Assembly: GCF_052060015.1 (NCBI RefSeq)
Contig: NZ_JBPODZ010000002.1
Span: 1 to 64,000, forward strand
DNA length: 64,000 nucleotides
DNA from: Arhodomonas sp052060015
GTDB lineage: Bacteria; Pseudomonadota; Gammaproteobacteria; Nitrococcales; Nitrococcaceae
Direction: 5' to 3'
In this document: piece after piece, positions 41,292 through 50,704 of the stretch
Position numbering within the stretch: the stretch's first letter is position 1
Layout of the letters: each line of letters opens with the position of its first letter
Program-made: the position numbers and the translations under genes
Notes under the pieces: model-generated
What the model saw: the letters and a program-made list of their open reading frames with translations, nothing else
The model's database searches: none
What the model was told of the DNA's origin: nothing

Positions 41292-43612
41292 TCCGCTGGC
41301 TCCACCGTCGCTTCCGGGGCCTCCACCCGGCGCCCGGCATGGATCGCGCGCAGCACCGCCTCCGGTGTGGCCGGGGCGTCCAAAGCCACCGCTCCGCCGG
41401 CGGGCGCCGCGGCGGCCACGGCATCACGCAGGGCATGGAGCACCGAGATGGCGAGCATCAGTGGGGGCTCACCCACGGCCTTGGAGCGATGGATGGCCGC
41501 TTCGGTGTTCTCGCCGCGCTCGTAGATGCGGGCATGGAAGGCCCGCGGTAGGTCACTGCAGGCGGGGATCTTATACGTGGACGGCGCATGGGTGGTCAGC
41601 CGGCCCTCCTGGTCCCAGTGGAGCTCCTCGGTGGTCAGCCACCCCATGCCCTGGATGAATCCGCCCTCGATCTGGCCCATATCGATGGCCGGGTTCAAGG
41701 AGCGGCCCACGTCGTGGAGGATGTCGACGCGGGTGACCCGGTATTCGCCGGTGAGCGTGTCCATCAACACCTCGGAGCAAGCGGCGCCGTAGGCGAAGTA
41801 GTAGAACGGCCGGCCGGTGCCATCGGCGTGGACCTCGAGCTTCGGCGTGGCATAGAAGCCGGTGGCCGAGAGGGGAACGCGCCGGTAGTAGGCCTCCTGG
41901 ACCACCTCGGCGAACCCGGCCAGCCACCGGTCGCCGGCATAGACCGCGTTGTCACGGAAACGGATGGGCGTGTCCGTGGCGACCTCGTAACGATCGCGTA
42001 TCACCGGCAGCAGGCGGTCGACGATCTTCATCGCCGCATTGTGGGCGGCGGCGCCGTTGAGGTCCGAACCCGAGGAGGCGGCGGTGGGCGAGGTGTTCGG
42101 CACCTTACCGGTACTGGTCGCGGTGATGCGCACCCGCTCCAGGTCGATGCCGAAGGCCTCCGCCACCACCTGCGCCACCTTCATGTGCAACCCCTGGCCC
42201 ATCTCCGTGCCGCCGTGATTGAGCTGCACGCTGCCGTCCTGGTAGACGAGCACCAGCGCCCCGGCCTGGTTGAGGAACTTGGCGGTGAAGGAGATGCCGA
42301 ACTTCACCGGCGTGATGGCGATGCCCTTCTTGAGCCAGCGATTCCCCGAGTTGAACGCCGCCACCGCCTGCCGGCGCCTTGCGTAGTCCGCCTGGGCCTC
42401 CATCTCCGGCAGCAGCTCGGGGAGGATGTTGTCCTCGACGCGCATGCCGTAGGGGGTGATATCCCGCTCCCCCACGCCGTAAAGGTTACGCCGGCGAACC
42501 GCCAGGGGATCGGCGCCGATCTCCCGGGCGATGGCGTCCATCACATGCTCGATGCCGATCATCCCCTGGGGGCCGCCGAAACCACGGAACGCGGTGTTGG
42601 AGACGGTGTTGGTGCGCAGCCTGCGGGAGGTGATGGCCACGTTCTCGAGGAAGTAGGCGTTATCGGCGTGGTACATCGCCCGGTCGGCCACCGAGTGGGA
42701 AAGGTCCGGGGCGTAGCCACAGCGCACCGCCTGCAGGAAGGTGATGCCGCGGATGCGGCCATCGTCGTCGAAGCCCACCTCGTAGTCGATGCGCAGGTCG
42801 TGGCGCTTGCCGGTCATGGTGATGTCGTCGTCGCGGTCGAGGCGGTACTTCACCGGCCGGCCGGTACGCGCGGCGAGCAGCGCCGCGATCACCGCGAACT
42901 GCGCCGCCTGGGTCTCCTTGCCGCCGAAGGCGCCGCCCATGCGCCGGGTCTCCACGGTCACGGCGTGATCCGGCACCCCCAGCACCTTGGCCACCAAATG
43001 CTGCACCTCGGAAGGGTGCTGGGTGGAGCTGTAGACCAGCATGTCCCCGTCCTCCTGGGGGATGGCCATGGAGACCTGCCCTTCCAGGTAGAAGTGCTCC
43101 TGGCCGCCCACGTAGGTGGTCCCTGCTAGTCGGCGCGGCGCCGCGGCAATGGCGGATTCCGGCTCCCCGCGCTGCCACGATCTCGGCGGCAACAGGTCGG
43201 CGTCCGCGTCCAGGGCCTCGTCGACGGTGAGCACCGCCGGCAGGGGCTCGTAGTCCACCTCCGCGAGGCCGGCCGCCCACCGCGCCGCGGGGATGGTTTC
43301 CGCGGCCACCGCGAACAGCGGCTGGCCGTGGAAGAGGACCTCCCCGTCGGCGAGGATCTGATCGCCGGCGATCACCGGGCCGATGTCGTTGGTCACCGGC
43401 AGCTCCGCGGCGGTCAGCACCGCCGCCACGGCCGGTGCCTCCCGCACCGCCGTGACCTCCAGACGGGTGATCCGGGCCCGGGCGTGTTCGGCGGGACGGG
43501 CGTAGACGTGGAGCAGGTCCCGGGGCTCAGGAAGGTCATCGACGTAGCGCGCCTCACCGGTGACGTGCTTGGCGGCGCTGTCGTGGGGATGGGGATGGTG
43601 CACCGCGCTCAT
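41288..43612 (-). CDS. xdhB: Xanthine dehydrogenase, molybdopterin-binding subunit
   Basis: A 774-residue large subunit that holds the Mo cofactor and oxidises hypoxanthine and xanthine. Motifs include GQEHFYLEGQVSMAIPQEDG, RRMGGAFGGKETQAAQFAVI, NTAFRGFGGPQGMIGIEHVM, and GTEMGQGLHMKVAQVVAEAF; the catalytic Glu is in SKAVGEPPLMLA. The substrate-orienting Arg in FRGFGGPQ and Glu region are as in bona fide xanthine dehydrogenases. The ATG at 43612 overlaps the xdhA stop by 4 bases. Confidence 0.94.
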   Translation of the reverse strand: MSAVHHPHPHDSAAKHVTGEARYVDDLPEPRDLLHVYARPAEHARARITRLEVTAVREAPAVAAVLTAAELPVTNDIGPVIAGDQILADGEVLFHGQPLFAVAAETIPAARWAAGLAEVDYEPLPAVLTVDEALDADADLLPPRSWQRGEPESAIAAAPRRLAGTTYVGGQEHFYLEGQVSMAIPQEDGDMLVYSSTQHPSEVQHLVAKVLGVPDHAVTVETRRMGGAFGGKETQAAQFAVIAALLAARTGRPVKYRLDRDDDITMTGKRHDLRIDYEVGFDDDGRIRGITFLQAVRCGYAPDLSHSVADRAMYHADNAYFLENVAITSRRLRTNTVSNTAFRGFGGPQGMIGIEHVMDAIAREIGADPLAVRRRNLYGVGERDITPYGMRVEDNILPELLPEMEAQADYARRRQAVAAFNSGNRWLKKGIAITPVKFGISFTAKFLNQAGALVLVYQDGSVQLNHGGTEMGQGLHMKVAQVVAEAFGIDLERVRITATSTGKVPNTSPTAASSGSDLNGAAAHNAAMKIVDRLLPVIRDRYEVATDTPIRFRDNAVYAGDRWLAGFAEVVQEAYYRRVPLSATGFYATPKLEVHADGTGRPFYYFAYGAACSEVLMDTLTGEYRVTRVDILHDVGRSLNPAIDMGQIEGGFIQGMGWLTTEELHWDQEGRLTTHAPSTYKIPACSDLPRAFHARIYERGENTEAAIHRSKAVGEPPLMLAISVLHALRDAVAAAAPAGGAVALDAPATPEAVLRAIHAGRRVEAPEATVEPAE

Positions 43613-45069
43613 GATGGCTCCTCCTCGAGCACACGGGTCCGGGCCCGCGGGTCGGTGGTCTCGACGTAGAACCGCCGCAACAGCCCGACCGCCGCCGTGC
43701 GGCGGTATTCGCGGCTCGCCCGCATATCGGTGATGGGCGCGAGCTCGCCGGTGAGCGTCGCTGCCGCCCGCTCCAGGGTGGCCTCCTCCCAGGGCGCACC
43801 CGTGAGCGCCGCCTCGGTGGCCGGCATCCGGCACGGGATGGGGGCGACACCGCCGAAGCCGGTGCGGGCCTCGGCCACCCGAGCGTCATCAAGACGAATC
43901 CGAAAGGCGGCGCAGACCGCCGAGATGTCCTGATCGAAGCGCTTGGAGAGCTTGTAGCAGCCGAACCGGTCGTTCTCGCCCAGCGCGGGGATCCACACCC
44001 GCTCGACGAACTCCCCGGGGCGGCGGTCCTGGCGGCCGTAGTCGAGGAAATACTCCTCCAGGGGCATGCTGCGGCGGCCCTCCGGGCCGTTCACGGTGAG
44101 CCGCGCGGCCAGCGCGATGAGCACCGGCATGGTGTCGCCGATAGGCGAGCCGTTGGCGATGTTGCCGCCCAGGGTCCCGGAGTTGCGGATCTGCACCGAG
44201 GCGAACCGGCGCTGGAAGGCCCCGAACTCCGGGAACCACCGGTCCAGCACCTCCAGTGCCTCCCCGTGGGTCACCGCCGCGCCGATGGCCACGCCGGCGT
44301 CGTCCTCGTCAATGCCATGGAGCTCGGCGACGTCCCCCACGTAGACCACGGTGTTCAGGTCCATGTGCCGCTTGGTCACCCACAGCCCGACATCGGTGCC
44401 ACCGGCCAGCAGGGTCGCCTGTGGATGCTCGGTGAGGATGCCCGAGAGCCCCGCGGCATCCACCGGGGCAAAGTACCGTTTGCCTTGATGCTCCAGGGAC
44501 AGGGTGTCGCTGCGCCGCAGGGCCTCGAGCCGGGCGGCCGTCTGCGCCGGTGGCGCCAATGCGGGGGCCGGCTCGGGATAGTCGTGCATGGCAAGCGCCG
44601 CGTCGACGATGGGCCGGTACCCGGTGCAGCGACAGAGGTTGCCGGCCAGCGCCTCGTCGACCCGACGCCGGTCCGGCCGCCCCCCTTCCCGGTAGAGCGC
44701 GAACAGCGACATCACGAACCCGGGGGTGCAGAAACCACACTGCGAGCCGTGGTGGTCCACCATGGCCTGCTGGACCGGGTGCAGGGCCCCGTCGGCGCCG
44801 GCGAGGTGCTCGACGGTGAACAACTGCCGGCCGTCGAGGACCGGCAGGAAGAGGATGCAGGCGTTGACCGCCCGGTAGCGCATGCCTCCGGCGCCATCGG
44901 GCTCACCGAGGACCACCGTGCAGGCACCGCAATCGCCCTCGGCGCAGCCCTCCTTGGTGCCGGTGGCCCGTATATCCTCGCGCAGCCACTCCAGCACGGT
45001 GCGCGTGGGGTCCACCGCCCGGAGCTCCCGGAGCTCGTCGCCGAACAGGAATCTCACCGCCTGACCCAT
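43609..45069 (-). CDS. xdhA: Xanthine dehydrogenase, FeS/FAD subunit
   Basis: A 486-residue small subunit. The plant-type 2Fe-2S domain has C42, C47, C50 and C71; the helical 2Fe-2S domain has C111, C114, C146 and C148. The FAD domain (about 190-486) has TLLAGGTDVGLWVTKR and the phosphate-binding NSGTLGGNIANGSPIGDTMP. Electrons pass from molybdenum through both clusters to FAD and NAD+. ATG 45069 with GGGGA upstream. First gene of xdhABC; an inverted repeat (45109-45133) and an FNR-like box (45172-45185) lie upstream. Confidence 0.94.
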   Translation of the reverse strand: MGQAVRFLFGDELRELRAVDPTRTVLEWLREDIRATGTKEGCAEGDCGACTVVLGEPDGAGGMRYRAVNACILFLPVLDGRQLFTVEHLAGADGALHPVQQAMVDHHGSQCGFCTPGFVMSLFALYREGGRPDRRRVDEALAGNLCRCTGYRPIVDAALAMHDYPEPAPALAPPAQTAARLEALRRSDTLSLEHQGKRYFAPVDAAGLSGILTEHPQATLLAGGTDVGLWVTKRHMDLNTVVYVGDVAELHGIDEDDAGVAIGAAVTHGEALEVLDRWFPEFGAFQRRFASVQIRNSGTLGGNIANGSPIGDTMPVLIALAARLTVNGPEGRRSMPLEEYFLDYGRQDRRPGEFVERVWIPALGENDRFGCYKLSKRFDQDISAVCAAFRIRLDDARVAEARTGFGGVAPIPCRMPATEAALTGAPWEEATLERAAATLTGELAPITDMRASREYRRTAAVGLLRRFYVETTDPRARTRVLEEEPS

Positions 45070-45108
45070 CTGCCAATCCCCGTTGCCGCCGGCGCAATGG
45101 CCTATTGA

Positions 45109-45133
45109 CGACAATAGTACAGGGTAATTGTCG
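45109..45133. promoter_or_regulatory. Inverted repeat upstream of xdhA
   Basis: CGACAAT (45109-45115) and ATTGTCG (45127-45133) form a perfect 7-11-7 inverted repeat 40 bases before the xdhA start. It is a candidate operator for the GntR/FCD regulator encoded at 46575 or another purine-sensing regulator. Confidence 0.45.
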
Positions 45134-45171
45134 CCACAAGTCGACAGGGCCCGACGACGGCAGGGGCAGAC

Positions 45172-45185
45172 CTGATCCAGATCAA
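45172..45185. promoter_or_regulatory. FNR/ANR-like box
   Basis: CTGATCCAGATCAA fits the FNR/ANR consensus TTGAT-N4-ATCAA with one mismatch. It lies in the 175-bp divergent region between xdhA and the broken sensor-EAL gene, suggesting past or present oxygen control of one of them. Confidence 0.45.
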
Positions 45186-45244
45186 CCGCTTTTCAGCAGG
45201 CGTCGGTACCATGCGCCGGTTTTTCGGGAGACGAGGACCGCACC

Positions 45245-46527
45245 TTGGGTATGCACAGCGGGGCCCGCCCGTCCCCGGCCCGTGATGCCACCACCTTGCT
45301 CGGCCACCTACGCCGCACGGCGCTGGTCGGTGTCTTCACCGCCGCCCTGGCGGTGGCAGGAGTCGCGCTTGCCTCGCTGTATCCCCAGATCCGCAGCCAG
45401 GCGCGCCAGCAGCTGGCCCATGAGGCCCACCTGCATCAGACGGCGGTGACCGCGTTCTTGGACCAGCGGGCGCGCATCGCCCGGCAGGTCACCAGTCGCA
45501 CCGCGATTCGCGAGGCGCTGGCCGAGTACCACGGCGGCGAGCGCCTGGGTACCGACCGCATCCTCTTCGACCTGCAGGGTCTGGAAGCGGTGCTCCCGGG
45601 CCGCGGTGCCCCTGAGGGAAATCCCGAGGTCAGTCTCACCCTGCGGACGCCCTCGGGCCCGCGCCGGCTGGGCGACGGCGCCGCCCCGTCACCGGGCACC
45701 GCGCTGGCAAGGGCCGCCGACCTTGCCGGTCAAGGCAGCGCGGGAATCGTCACGCAGGGTGGAACCGTGGCCGCCTACCACGCATTGCCACGGATCGGCG
45801 GCACGGTGGTGGTAACCGCCGATGGCGCCACCCCGAGCACGGCCTTATGCCGCCGGACCGCTTCATCCCCGTGGCCGAGGACAGCGGACTCATTATCGGG
45901 CTCGGCGAGCGGGTGCTGCGTATGGCCTGTCAGTACTGGAGCGAGCGCCGGCGCGCGGGCCATCCCCCGCTGACCCTGGCGGTAAATCTCTCCTCGCGGC
46001 AGGTGGCCCTGCCGGGGGTTGCGCAGCGCATCCTCACCATCCTGGAGGAGACGGACATGGATCCGAGCTGGCTGGAGCTGGAGCTCACCGAGTCCGTGCT
46101 GCTGGAGCACGAAGAGGGGCTGAAGCAACTGATGCGCACCCTCACGGAGCGGGGCGTTCGCTTGGCCATCGACGACTTCGGCACCGGCTACTCGTCGCTG
46201 TCCTACCTGAAGAACCTGGCCGTGGACCGGCTGAAGATCGACAGTACCTTCGTCCGCGACCTGCCGGAGGATAAGGACGACGCGGAGATCACCGCGGCCG
46301 TCATCGCCATGGCCCACAACCTGCGGCTGGTGGTGTCCGCCGAAGGGGTAGAAAACGAGGCACAGCTGGCATTCCTCGCCCGCCACGGCTGCGACGCCTG
46401 GCAGGGCTACCTGGGCAGCCCGCCGTTGGCGCCGGAACAGCTCGAGGACCTCATAACCACGAAGCGGGTGCATCACGGGCCGAAACCATCCGGGGCGGGT
46501 GATGACCTCGCCGGGCAAACCGGTTAA
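45245..46527 (+). pseudogene. Sensor-EAL (c-di-GMP phosphodiesterase) gene with internal deletion
   Basis: The 5' part encodes a membrane sensor: basic start, transmembrane helix (VGVFTAALAVAGVALASLYP) and periplasmic domain up to GGTVVVTA (base about 45819). At about 45817-45823 the sequence jumps, in another frame, into the middle of an EAL domain: RWRHPEHGLMPPDRFIPVAE, then TESVLLEHEEG, DDFGTGYSSLSYLK, LKIDSTFVRDL and SAEGVENEAQ. The EAL signature Glu-x-Leu and any second transmembrane, PAS or GGDEF domains are gone, and the join shifts frame. A protein restarted at ATG 45847 would be an EAL fragment without its first catalytic Glu. Initiation of the 5' part could be TTG 45245 or ATG 45251. 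Confidence 0.82.
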
Positions 46528-46574
46528 CGTAGCGGCGGCTAGGCGCTGACCGAAGGCGACGGGAATACGAGCAG

Positions 46575-47282
46575 ATGGTGCAATCGCTGGCACAGGGACG
46601 CAGCGCGCCGCCCCGGGGACGGGCAGAGGACCGGATCTACGACGCCATCCGCAATGCCGTACTGACCCAAAGGCTGCCACCGGGCTCCCGGCTGCCGGAG
46701 CTCACGCTGAGCGAGGTCTTCGGCGTGAGCCGCTCGGTGGTGCGCCGCGCCCTGGTGCGGCTGGCCGGCGATCACATCATCCGCATGCGCCGCAACCAGG
46801 TGGCCATCGTCGCCAGGCCGGACCGGGAAGAGACCGCGCAGATCTTCGAGGCCCGCCGCCATGTGGAGGCCGAGGTGGTACGCATGACCGCCGGCCGGCT
46901 CAGCGAGGCCGCCCGCTCCGAGCTACGGGGCCTGGTGGAGGCGGAGCACACCGCCCACGAGCAGGGGGCCCACGAGGACCGCATCCACCTGTCCTTGCGC
47001 TTCCACGACCGGCTGGCGGACTTCTGCCCCAACCAGGTGCTGGCCGGTATCCTTCGCGAGCTGACCCTGCGCACCTCCGTGGCGGTGGCGTTGTACAAGG
47101 CGCCGGGGATCAGCGCCTGTTACCGCGAGCCGGACCACCGCGGCATCGCCGAGGCGGTAATCGCCGGTGACGGCGATCGCGCCGCGCAACTGGCCCGCGA
47201 GCACCTGGACCACTTGGAGACCCGACTCACTCGGATGGACCACGAGGAGCCCGTGGACCTGGCCCGCATCCTCCAGCCCTGA
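46575..47282 (+). CDS. GntR-family regulator with FCD domain
   Basis: A 235-residue FadR-subfamily regulator. The winged helix (about 18-85) includes DRIYDAIRNAVLTQRLPPGS and LSEVFGVSRSVVRRALVRLA; the all-helical FCD ligand domain (about 95-225) has the metal-site residues in RFHDRLADFCPN and DHRGIAEAVIAGDGDRAAQL. FCD regulators usually sense small carboxylates or amino acids. Flanked by xdh on one side and guaD, the M24 gene and the ABC transporter on the other, it is the best candidate for the regional regulator. Confidence 0.9.
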   Translation: MVQSLAQGRSAPPRGRAEDRIYDAIRNAVLTQRLPPGSRLPELTLSEVFGVSRSVVRRALVRLAGDHIIRMRRNQVAIVARPDREETAQIFEARRHVEAEVVRMTAGRLSEAARSELRGLVEAEHTAHEQGAHEDRIHLSLRFHDRLADFCPNQVLAGILRELTLRTSVAVALYKAPGISACYREPDHRGIAEAVIAGDGDRAAQLAREHLDHLETRLTRMDHEEPVDLARILQP

Positions 47283-47295
47283 AGCCGATTACCTG

Positions 47296-47913
47296 CTACG
47301 CCGACGCCGCCTGGTAGCTGCGCCGGGCGTCGGCGAGCACCCCCGCCGCCGAGCGCAGGAACAGCGCCGCGATGGCGAGGCCGATGACCACGTCCGGCCA
47401 GCGGCTGCCACTGGCGGCCACCGCGGCCGCGGCGACCAGCACCCCGCTATTGGCGATGATGTCGTTGCGCGAGCACACCCAGGCGGAACGCATGTTCACA
47501 TCGTCACCACGGTGGCGGGTCAACAGCACCAGGCAGACGAGATTGGCGGCAAGGACCGCCACGCCCACCGTAGCCATGATGGAATACGCCGGCGCCGTTC
47601 CCCAGAGCAGCTTGCCCGTCGCCTCGGCGAGGACGATCACGCCGAACACCGCCATGATCCCGCCCTTGAACGCGGCGGAGACCGCCTTCCAGCGCTCCCC
47701 GCGGGCCACCACGAACAGGCTGAAACCGTAGACCAGGGCATCGCCGAGCATGTCCAGGGAGTCGCCGAGCAAGGCGGTGGAGCCGGCCAGCCAGCCGGCG
47801 GTGAACTCCACCACGAACATCACGGCGTTGATGATCAGCACCGCCCAGAGCATCCGCGCCTGGCGGCCCTGGGTGGGATCGATCCCGCAGTCATCGTGGC
47901 AGCAATCCGCCAT
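47296..47913 (-). CDS. Cation diffusion facilitator, short form
   Basis: A 205-residue inner-membrane cation/proton antiporter of the CDF family with five or six helices but no C-terminal cytoplasmic domain (usual length about 300). The N-terminal tail is Cys/His/Asp-rich (MADCCHDDCGIDP). Metal-site helices are GDSLDMLGDALVYG and CSRNDIIANSGVLVAAAAVA. Likely substrates are Zn2+, Co2+, Fe2+ or Ni2+. Its ATG is 3 bases from the guaD stop, so it is co-transcribed with guaD; guanine deaminase is a zinc enzyme, which may be relevant. Confidence 0.85.
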   Translation of the reverse strand: MADCCHDDCGIDPTQGRQARMLWAVLIINAVMFVVEFTAGWLAGSTALLGDSLDMLGDALVYGFSLFVVARGERWKAVSAAFKGGIMAVFGVIVLAEATGKLLWGTAPAYSIMATVGVAVLAANLVCLVLLTRHRGDDVNMRSAWVCSRNDIIANSGVLVAAAAVAASGSRWPDVVIGLAIAALFLRSAAGVLADARRSYQAASA

Positions 47914-47916
47914 GGG

Positions 47917-49257
47917 TCAGCCTCCTGCTCCGGAATCGGCGCCGCGGCGGTGCAAACACCGCCCCGCCACCCAGGTCTCGGCGATGCAGCGATCGTCGCC
48001 CAGGGTGAGCAGGGCGAACAGCCGCTCGGTGATGTCCCCCGCGGCCGCGCTCCTGCGAGCCAGCAGCGGTGTGGCGGCGGGGTCGAGCACCACCAGATCC
48101 GCCTCCCGGCCCGGGCGGAAGCCGCCGATGCGATCCGCCACCGACAGCGCCTCGGCGCCGGCGAGGGTCACCAGGTAGAGCAGCCGTGCCGCCGACAGGG
48201 ACGTCCCCTGCAGCTGGGCCACCTTGTAGGCCTCGGCGGCGGTGCGCAGCATGCTGAAGCTGGTCCCCCCGCCCACGTCGGTGGCCAGGCCTACGCCCAC
48301 CCCGGCATCCCGGGCGGCGGCGTAGTCGAACAGCCCGCTGCCGAGGAACAGGTTGGAGGTGGGGCAAAAACCCATTACCGCCCCGGTCTCCGCCATGCGC
48401 CGGCGGTCACCGTCGTCCAGGTGGATGCAGTGGGCGTAGACGGAACGCTCCCGCAGCATGCCGAAACGGTCATAGACGTCCAGGTAACTGCGGCTCCAGG
48501 GGAAGAGCTCCGACACCCAGGCCACCTCGGCGGGGTTCTCCGCCACATGGGTGTGCACATAGGTATCGGGATAGGCGCGGGCCAATTCGCCGACCCGCCG
48601 CAGCTGCTCGTCGCTGGAGGTGGGCGCGAAGCGGGGGGTGATGGCGTAGGCCAGGCGGTCGACCCCATGCCAGCGCTCGATGAGCGCGCGGCTGTCCCGA
48701 TAGCCCGTCTCCGCGGTGTCGCGGAGGTAGTCCGGGGCATTGCGGTCCATGAGCACCTTGCCGGCGGACAGGCGCATCCCGCGGCGATGGGCGGCGTCCA
48801 GGACCGCCTCGGCGGAGACGGCGTGCACAGTACCCAGAACCAGCGCGGAGGTAGTGCCGTTGCGGAGCAGCTCATCCAGGAAGAACTCCGCGGTCTCCGA
48901 CGCCAGCTCCGCGTCCCCGAAGCGGCCCTCGACGGGGAAGGTATAGCGCTCCAGCCAGGTGAGCAGCTGCTCGCCATAACTGGCAATGATGTCCGTCTGG
49001 GCGAAGTGGATATGGCAGTCCACCATCCCGGGGATGATCAGCCGCCCACGCTGATCGCTGATCTCCGTCTCCGGCCCCAGCGTAGGCAATAGCTGCGCGG
49101 CCGGGCCCTCCGCCTCCACGCGGCCGTCCGCCACGACGAGGACGCCGTCCTCGTGGACCTCCAGGGCCTCGGGATCATTGCCCTCACCGGGGTCGTGCCG
49201 GCAATAGACGATGCAGCCTCGAAACGCCCGGCGTCGCACCTCAGTCTGCTCGGTCAA
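47917..49257 (-). CDS. guaD: Guanine deaminase
   Basis: A 446-residue zinc amidohydrolase converting guanine to xanthine, the substrate of the neighbouring xanthine dehydrogenase. Metal ligands are seen in PGMVDCHIHFAQTDI, YVHTHVAENPAEVAWV and VYAHCIHLDD, with the late Asp in GLATDVGGGTSFSML. The proposed start is TTG 49257, behind GAGGGGGG; homology to GuaD begins soon after (RRRAFRGCIVYCR). The in-frame ATG at 49305 lacks a ribosome site. Upstream 49258-49413 is intergenic and separates it from the M24 gene. Confidence 0.9.
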   Translation of the reverse strand: MTEQTEVRRRAFRGCIVYCRHDPGEGNDPEALEVHEDGVLVVADGRVEAEGPAAQLLPTLGPETEISDQRGRLIIPGMVDCHIHFAQTDIIASYGEQLLTWLERYTFPVEGRFGDAELASETAEFFLDELLRNGTTSALVLGTVHAVSAEAVLDAAHRRGMRLSAGKVLMDRNAPDYLRDTAETGYRDSRALIERWHGVDRLAYAITPRFAPTSSDEQLRRVGELARAYPDTYVHTHVAENPAEVAWVSELFPWSRSYLDVYDRFGMLRERSVYAHCIHLDDGDRRRMAETGAVMGFCPTSNLFLGSGLFDYAAARDAGVGVGLATDVGGGTSFSMLRTAAEAYKVAQLQGTSLSAARLLYLVTLAGAEALSVADRIGGFRPGREADLVVLDPAATPLLARRSAAAGDITERLFALLTLGDDRCIAETWVAGRCLHRRGADSGAGG

Positions 49258-49413
49258 GATCCCCCCTCGTCGCCAGCCGAAGCACAGAAGGCCACCGATG
49301 GACACGGATCAACGCCGATAACAAGACTATTGACCCGCACATTCCGCCACGCCAGGCACCGCTATACTGCCACGCTGATCGCGGCGGTGATCACGGCGTT
49401 CATCCGTGGCCCC

Positions 49414-50589
49414 CTACTGTCCCAGGGCCCAGTCATTGCGGGTCAGGGCGCGGGCCCCACTGGCCTCCACCACCACCGTCTCGCTCATGCCGATGCCCCA
49501 CTCCCCCGGGCGGCGCAGGCAGATGGGCAGGTGGAAGACCATCCCGGGCTGGAAGACGGTCTCCACGCCCCGGGCGATGAAGGCACTGCCCTCCACCCAG
49601 GAGGGCGGGAACTGCGCGCCGACGGTATAGCCGAACACCCCCGAGAAGAAGACCTCGTCGGCATGGGGGGCGAGCACCGCCTCGGCGTCGCCGGCGGCGT
49701 CGTCCAGGGTGCGCCCGGCCCGCATACCATGCTGCAGCGCCTCCACCAACTCCGCGCAGGCGGTGTAGAGCCGTCGCATGGCATCCGTCGGCGCGCCGCA
49801 GACCACCGTGCGCATCTGCGGTGCGGTGTAGCGATGGCGCACCGCCCCGTATTCCAGGAACACCGGCTCGCCCTCGGTGATCACATGCCCGTTGTGGTTA
49901 CTGTGGATGATGCTCGAGCGCACGCCGGCGGCGACGATGGGTTGCATGCTCATGAACTCGCTGCCGGCGGCGAGCATCTCACGGGCCCCCACCGCGGCGA
50001 TCTCCGAGTCCGTGACCCCGGGCGCGATCGCCTGCGCCGAGGCCGCCAGCCCCCGTTCGGTGATCCGCGCACTCTCGGCGAGCACGGCCAGCTCGGCGTC
50101 CGATTTCACCCGTCGGACCGCGGCCACCAGTTCGCCGGTATCCACCCACTCGGCAGCGAGGCCGTCGCGCAGCGCCTCCATCAGGCCGGGGCGGAGACCG
50201 CTACCCCACAGGGCGGTGGCGATGCGGCGATGACTCGCCAGTAGGTCCAGGAGCTGAGAGACGGACTCCCGCGGGAATTCCCACCGATAGCCCAGCACCT
50301 CATCGACGTGGGCCATGGTGACCGCCGGACCCGTCTCGATGGAGGGGACCTGCAATGCGGTGCGCTCCGCAGTGACCACCAGGGCGATGGCCACGGAGAC
50401 CTCGAAGGTGGAGTAGCCGGTGAGGTAGCAGACCTCGCCGGGGTCGGTGATCAGCAGGGCATCGACGCCCTCCCGGGCCATACCCTCACGAACGGCCCCC
50501 AGACGCCGCCGATACTCGGCGCTGTCAAAGGCCGCCGGAAGCCGGCCGACCTGCTCGCCGAGGGCGGCGCGATAGGCGCGGTAATCCAT
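49414..50589 (-). CDS. M24 family creatinase-like hydrolase
   Basis: A 391-residue pita-bread protein: N-terminal creatinase domain (RRRLGAVREGMAREGVDALL, TDPGEVCYLTGYSTF) and C-terminal M24 domain (about 165-391). The usual metal-binding Asp-Asp pair is not kept: the segment reads FLEYGAVRHRYTAPQMRTVV instead of D.G....Y..DxTRT, whereas HSNHNGHVI and the C-terminal ETVVVEASG are partly conserved. This resembles creatinase and ectoine hydrolase (DoeA), which cleave C-N bonds without metal, rather than aminopeptidase P. It is on the same strand as guaD, beside a peptide-type ABC transporter. The substrate is unknown. Confidence 0.78.
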   Translation of the reverse strand: MDYRAYRAALGEQVGRLPAAFDSAEYRRRLGAVREGMAREGVDALLITDPGEVCYLTGYSTFEVSVAIALVVTAERTALQVPSIETGPAVTMAHVDEVLGYRWEFPRESVSQLLDLLASHRRIATALWGSGLRPGLMEALRDGLAAEWVDTGELVAAVRRVKSDAELAVLAESARITERGLAASAQAIAPGVTDSEIAAVGAREMLAAGSEFMSMQPIVAAGVRSSIIHSNHNGHVITEGEPVFLEYGAVRHRYTAPQMRTVVCGAPTDAMRRLYTACAELVEALQHGMRAGRTLDDAAGDAEAVLAPHADEVFFSGVFGYTVGAQFPPSWVEGSAFIARGVETVFQPGMVFHLPICLRRPGEWGIGMSETVVVEASGARALTRNDWALGQ

Positions 50590-50704
50590 GGCCGGGTTTC
50601 CTCCTCAGGCATAGCGTGGGGAACGCCGGCTAGCATGACATCGCCGCGGCCCTCAGGCCAGCGCCTGCCCGCTGTATATAAGGGGCCGTCTCAGCCTCGG
50701 GGAT

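Noticed and set aside
45847..46527. Independent functional EAL phosphodiesterase gene
   Set aside because: The domain starts after the EAL motif; the first catalytic Glu is missing, so it is treated as part of the pseudogene.
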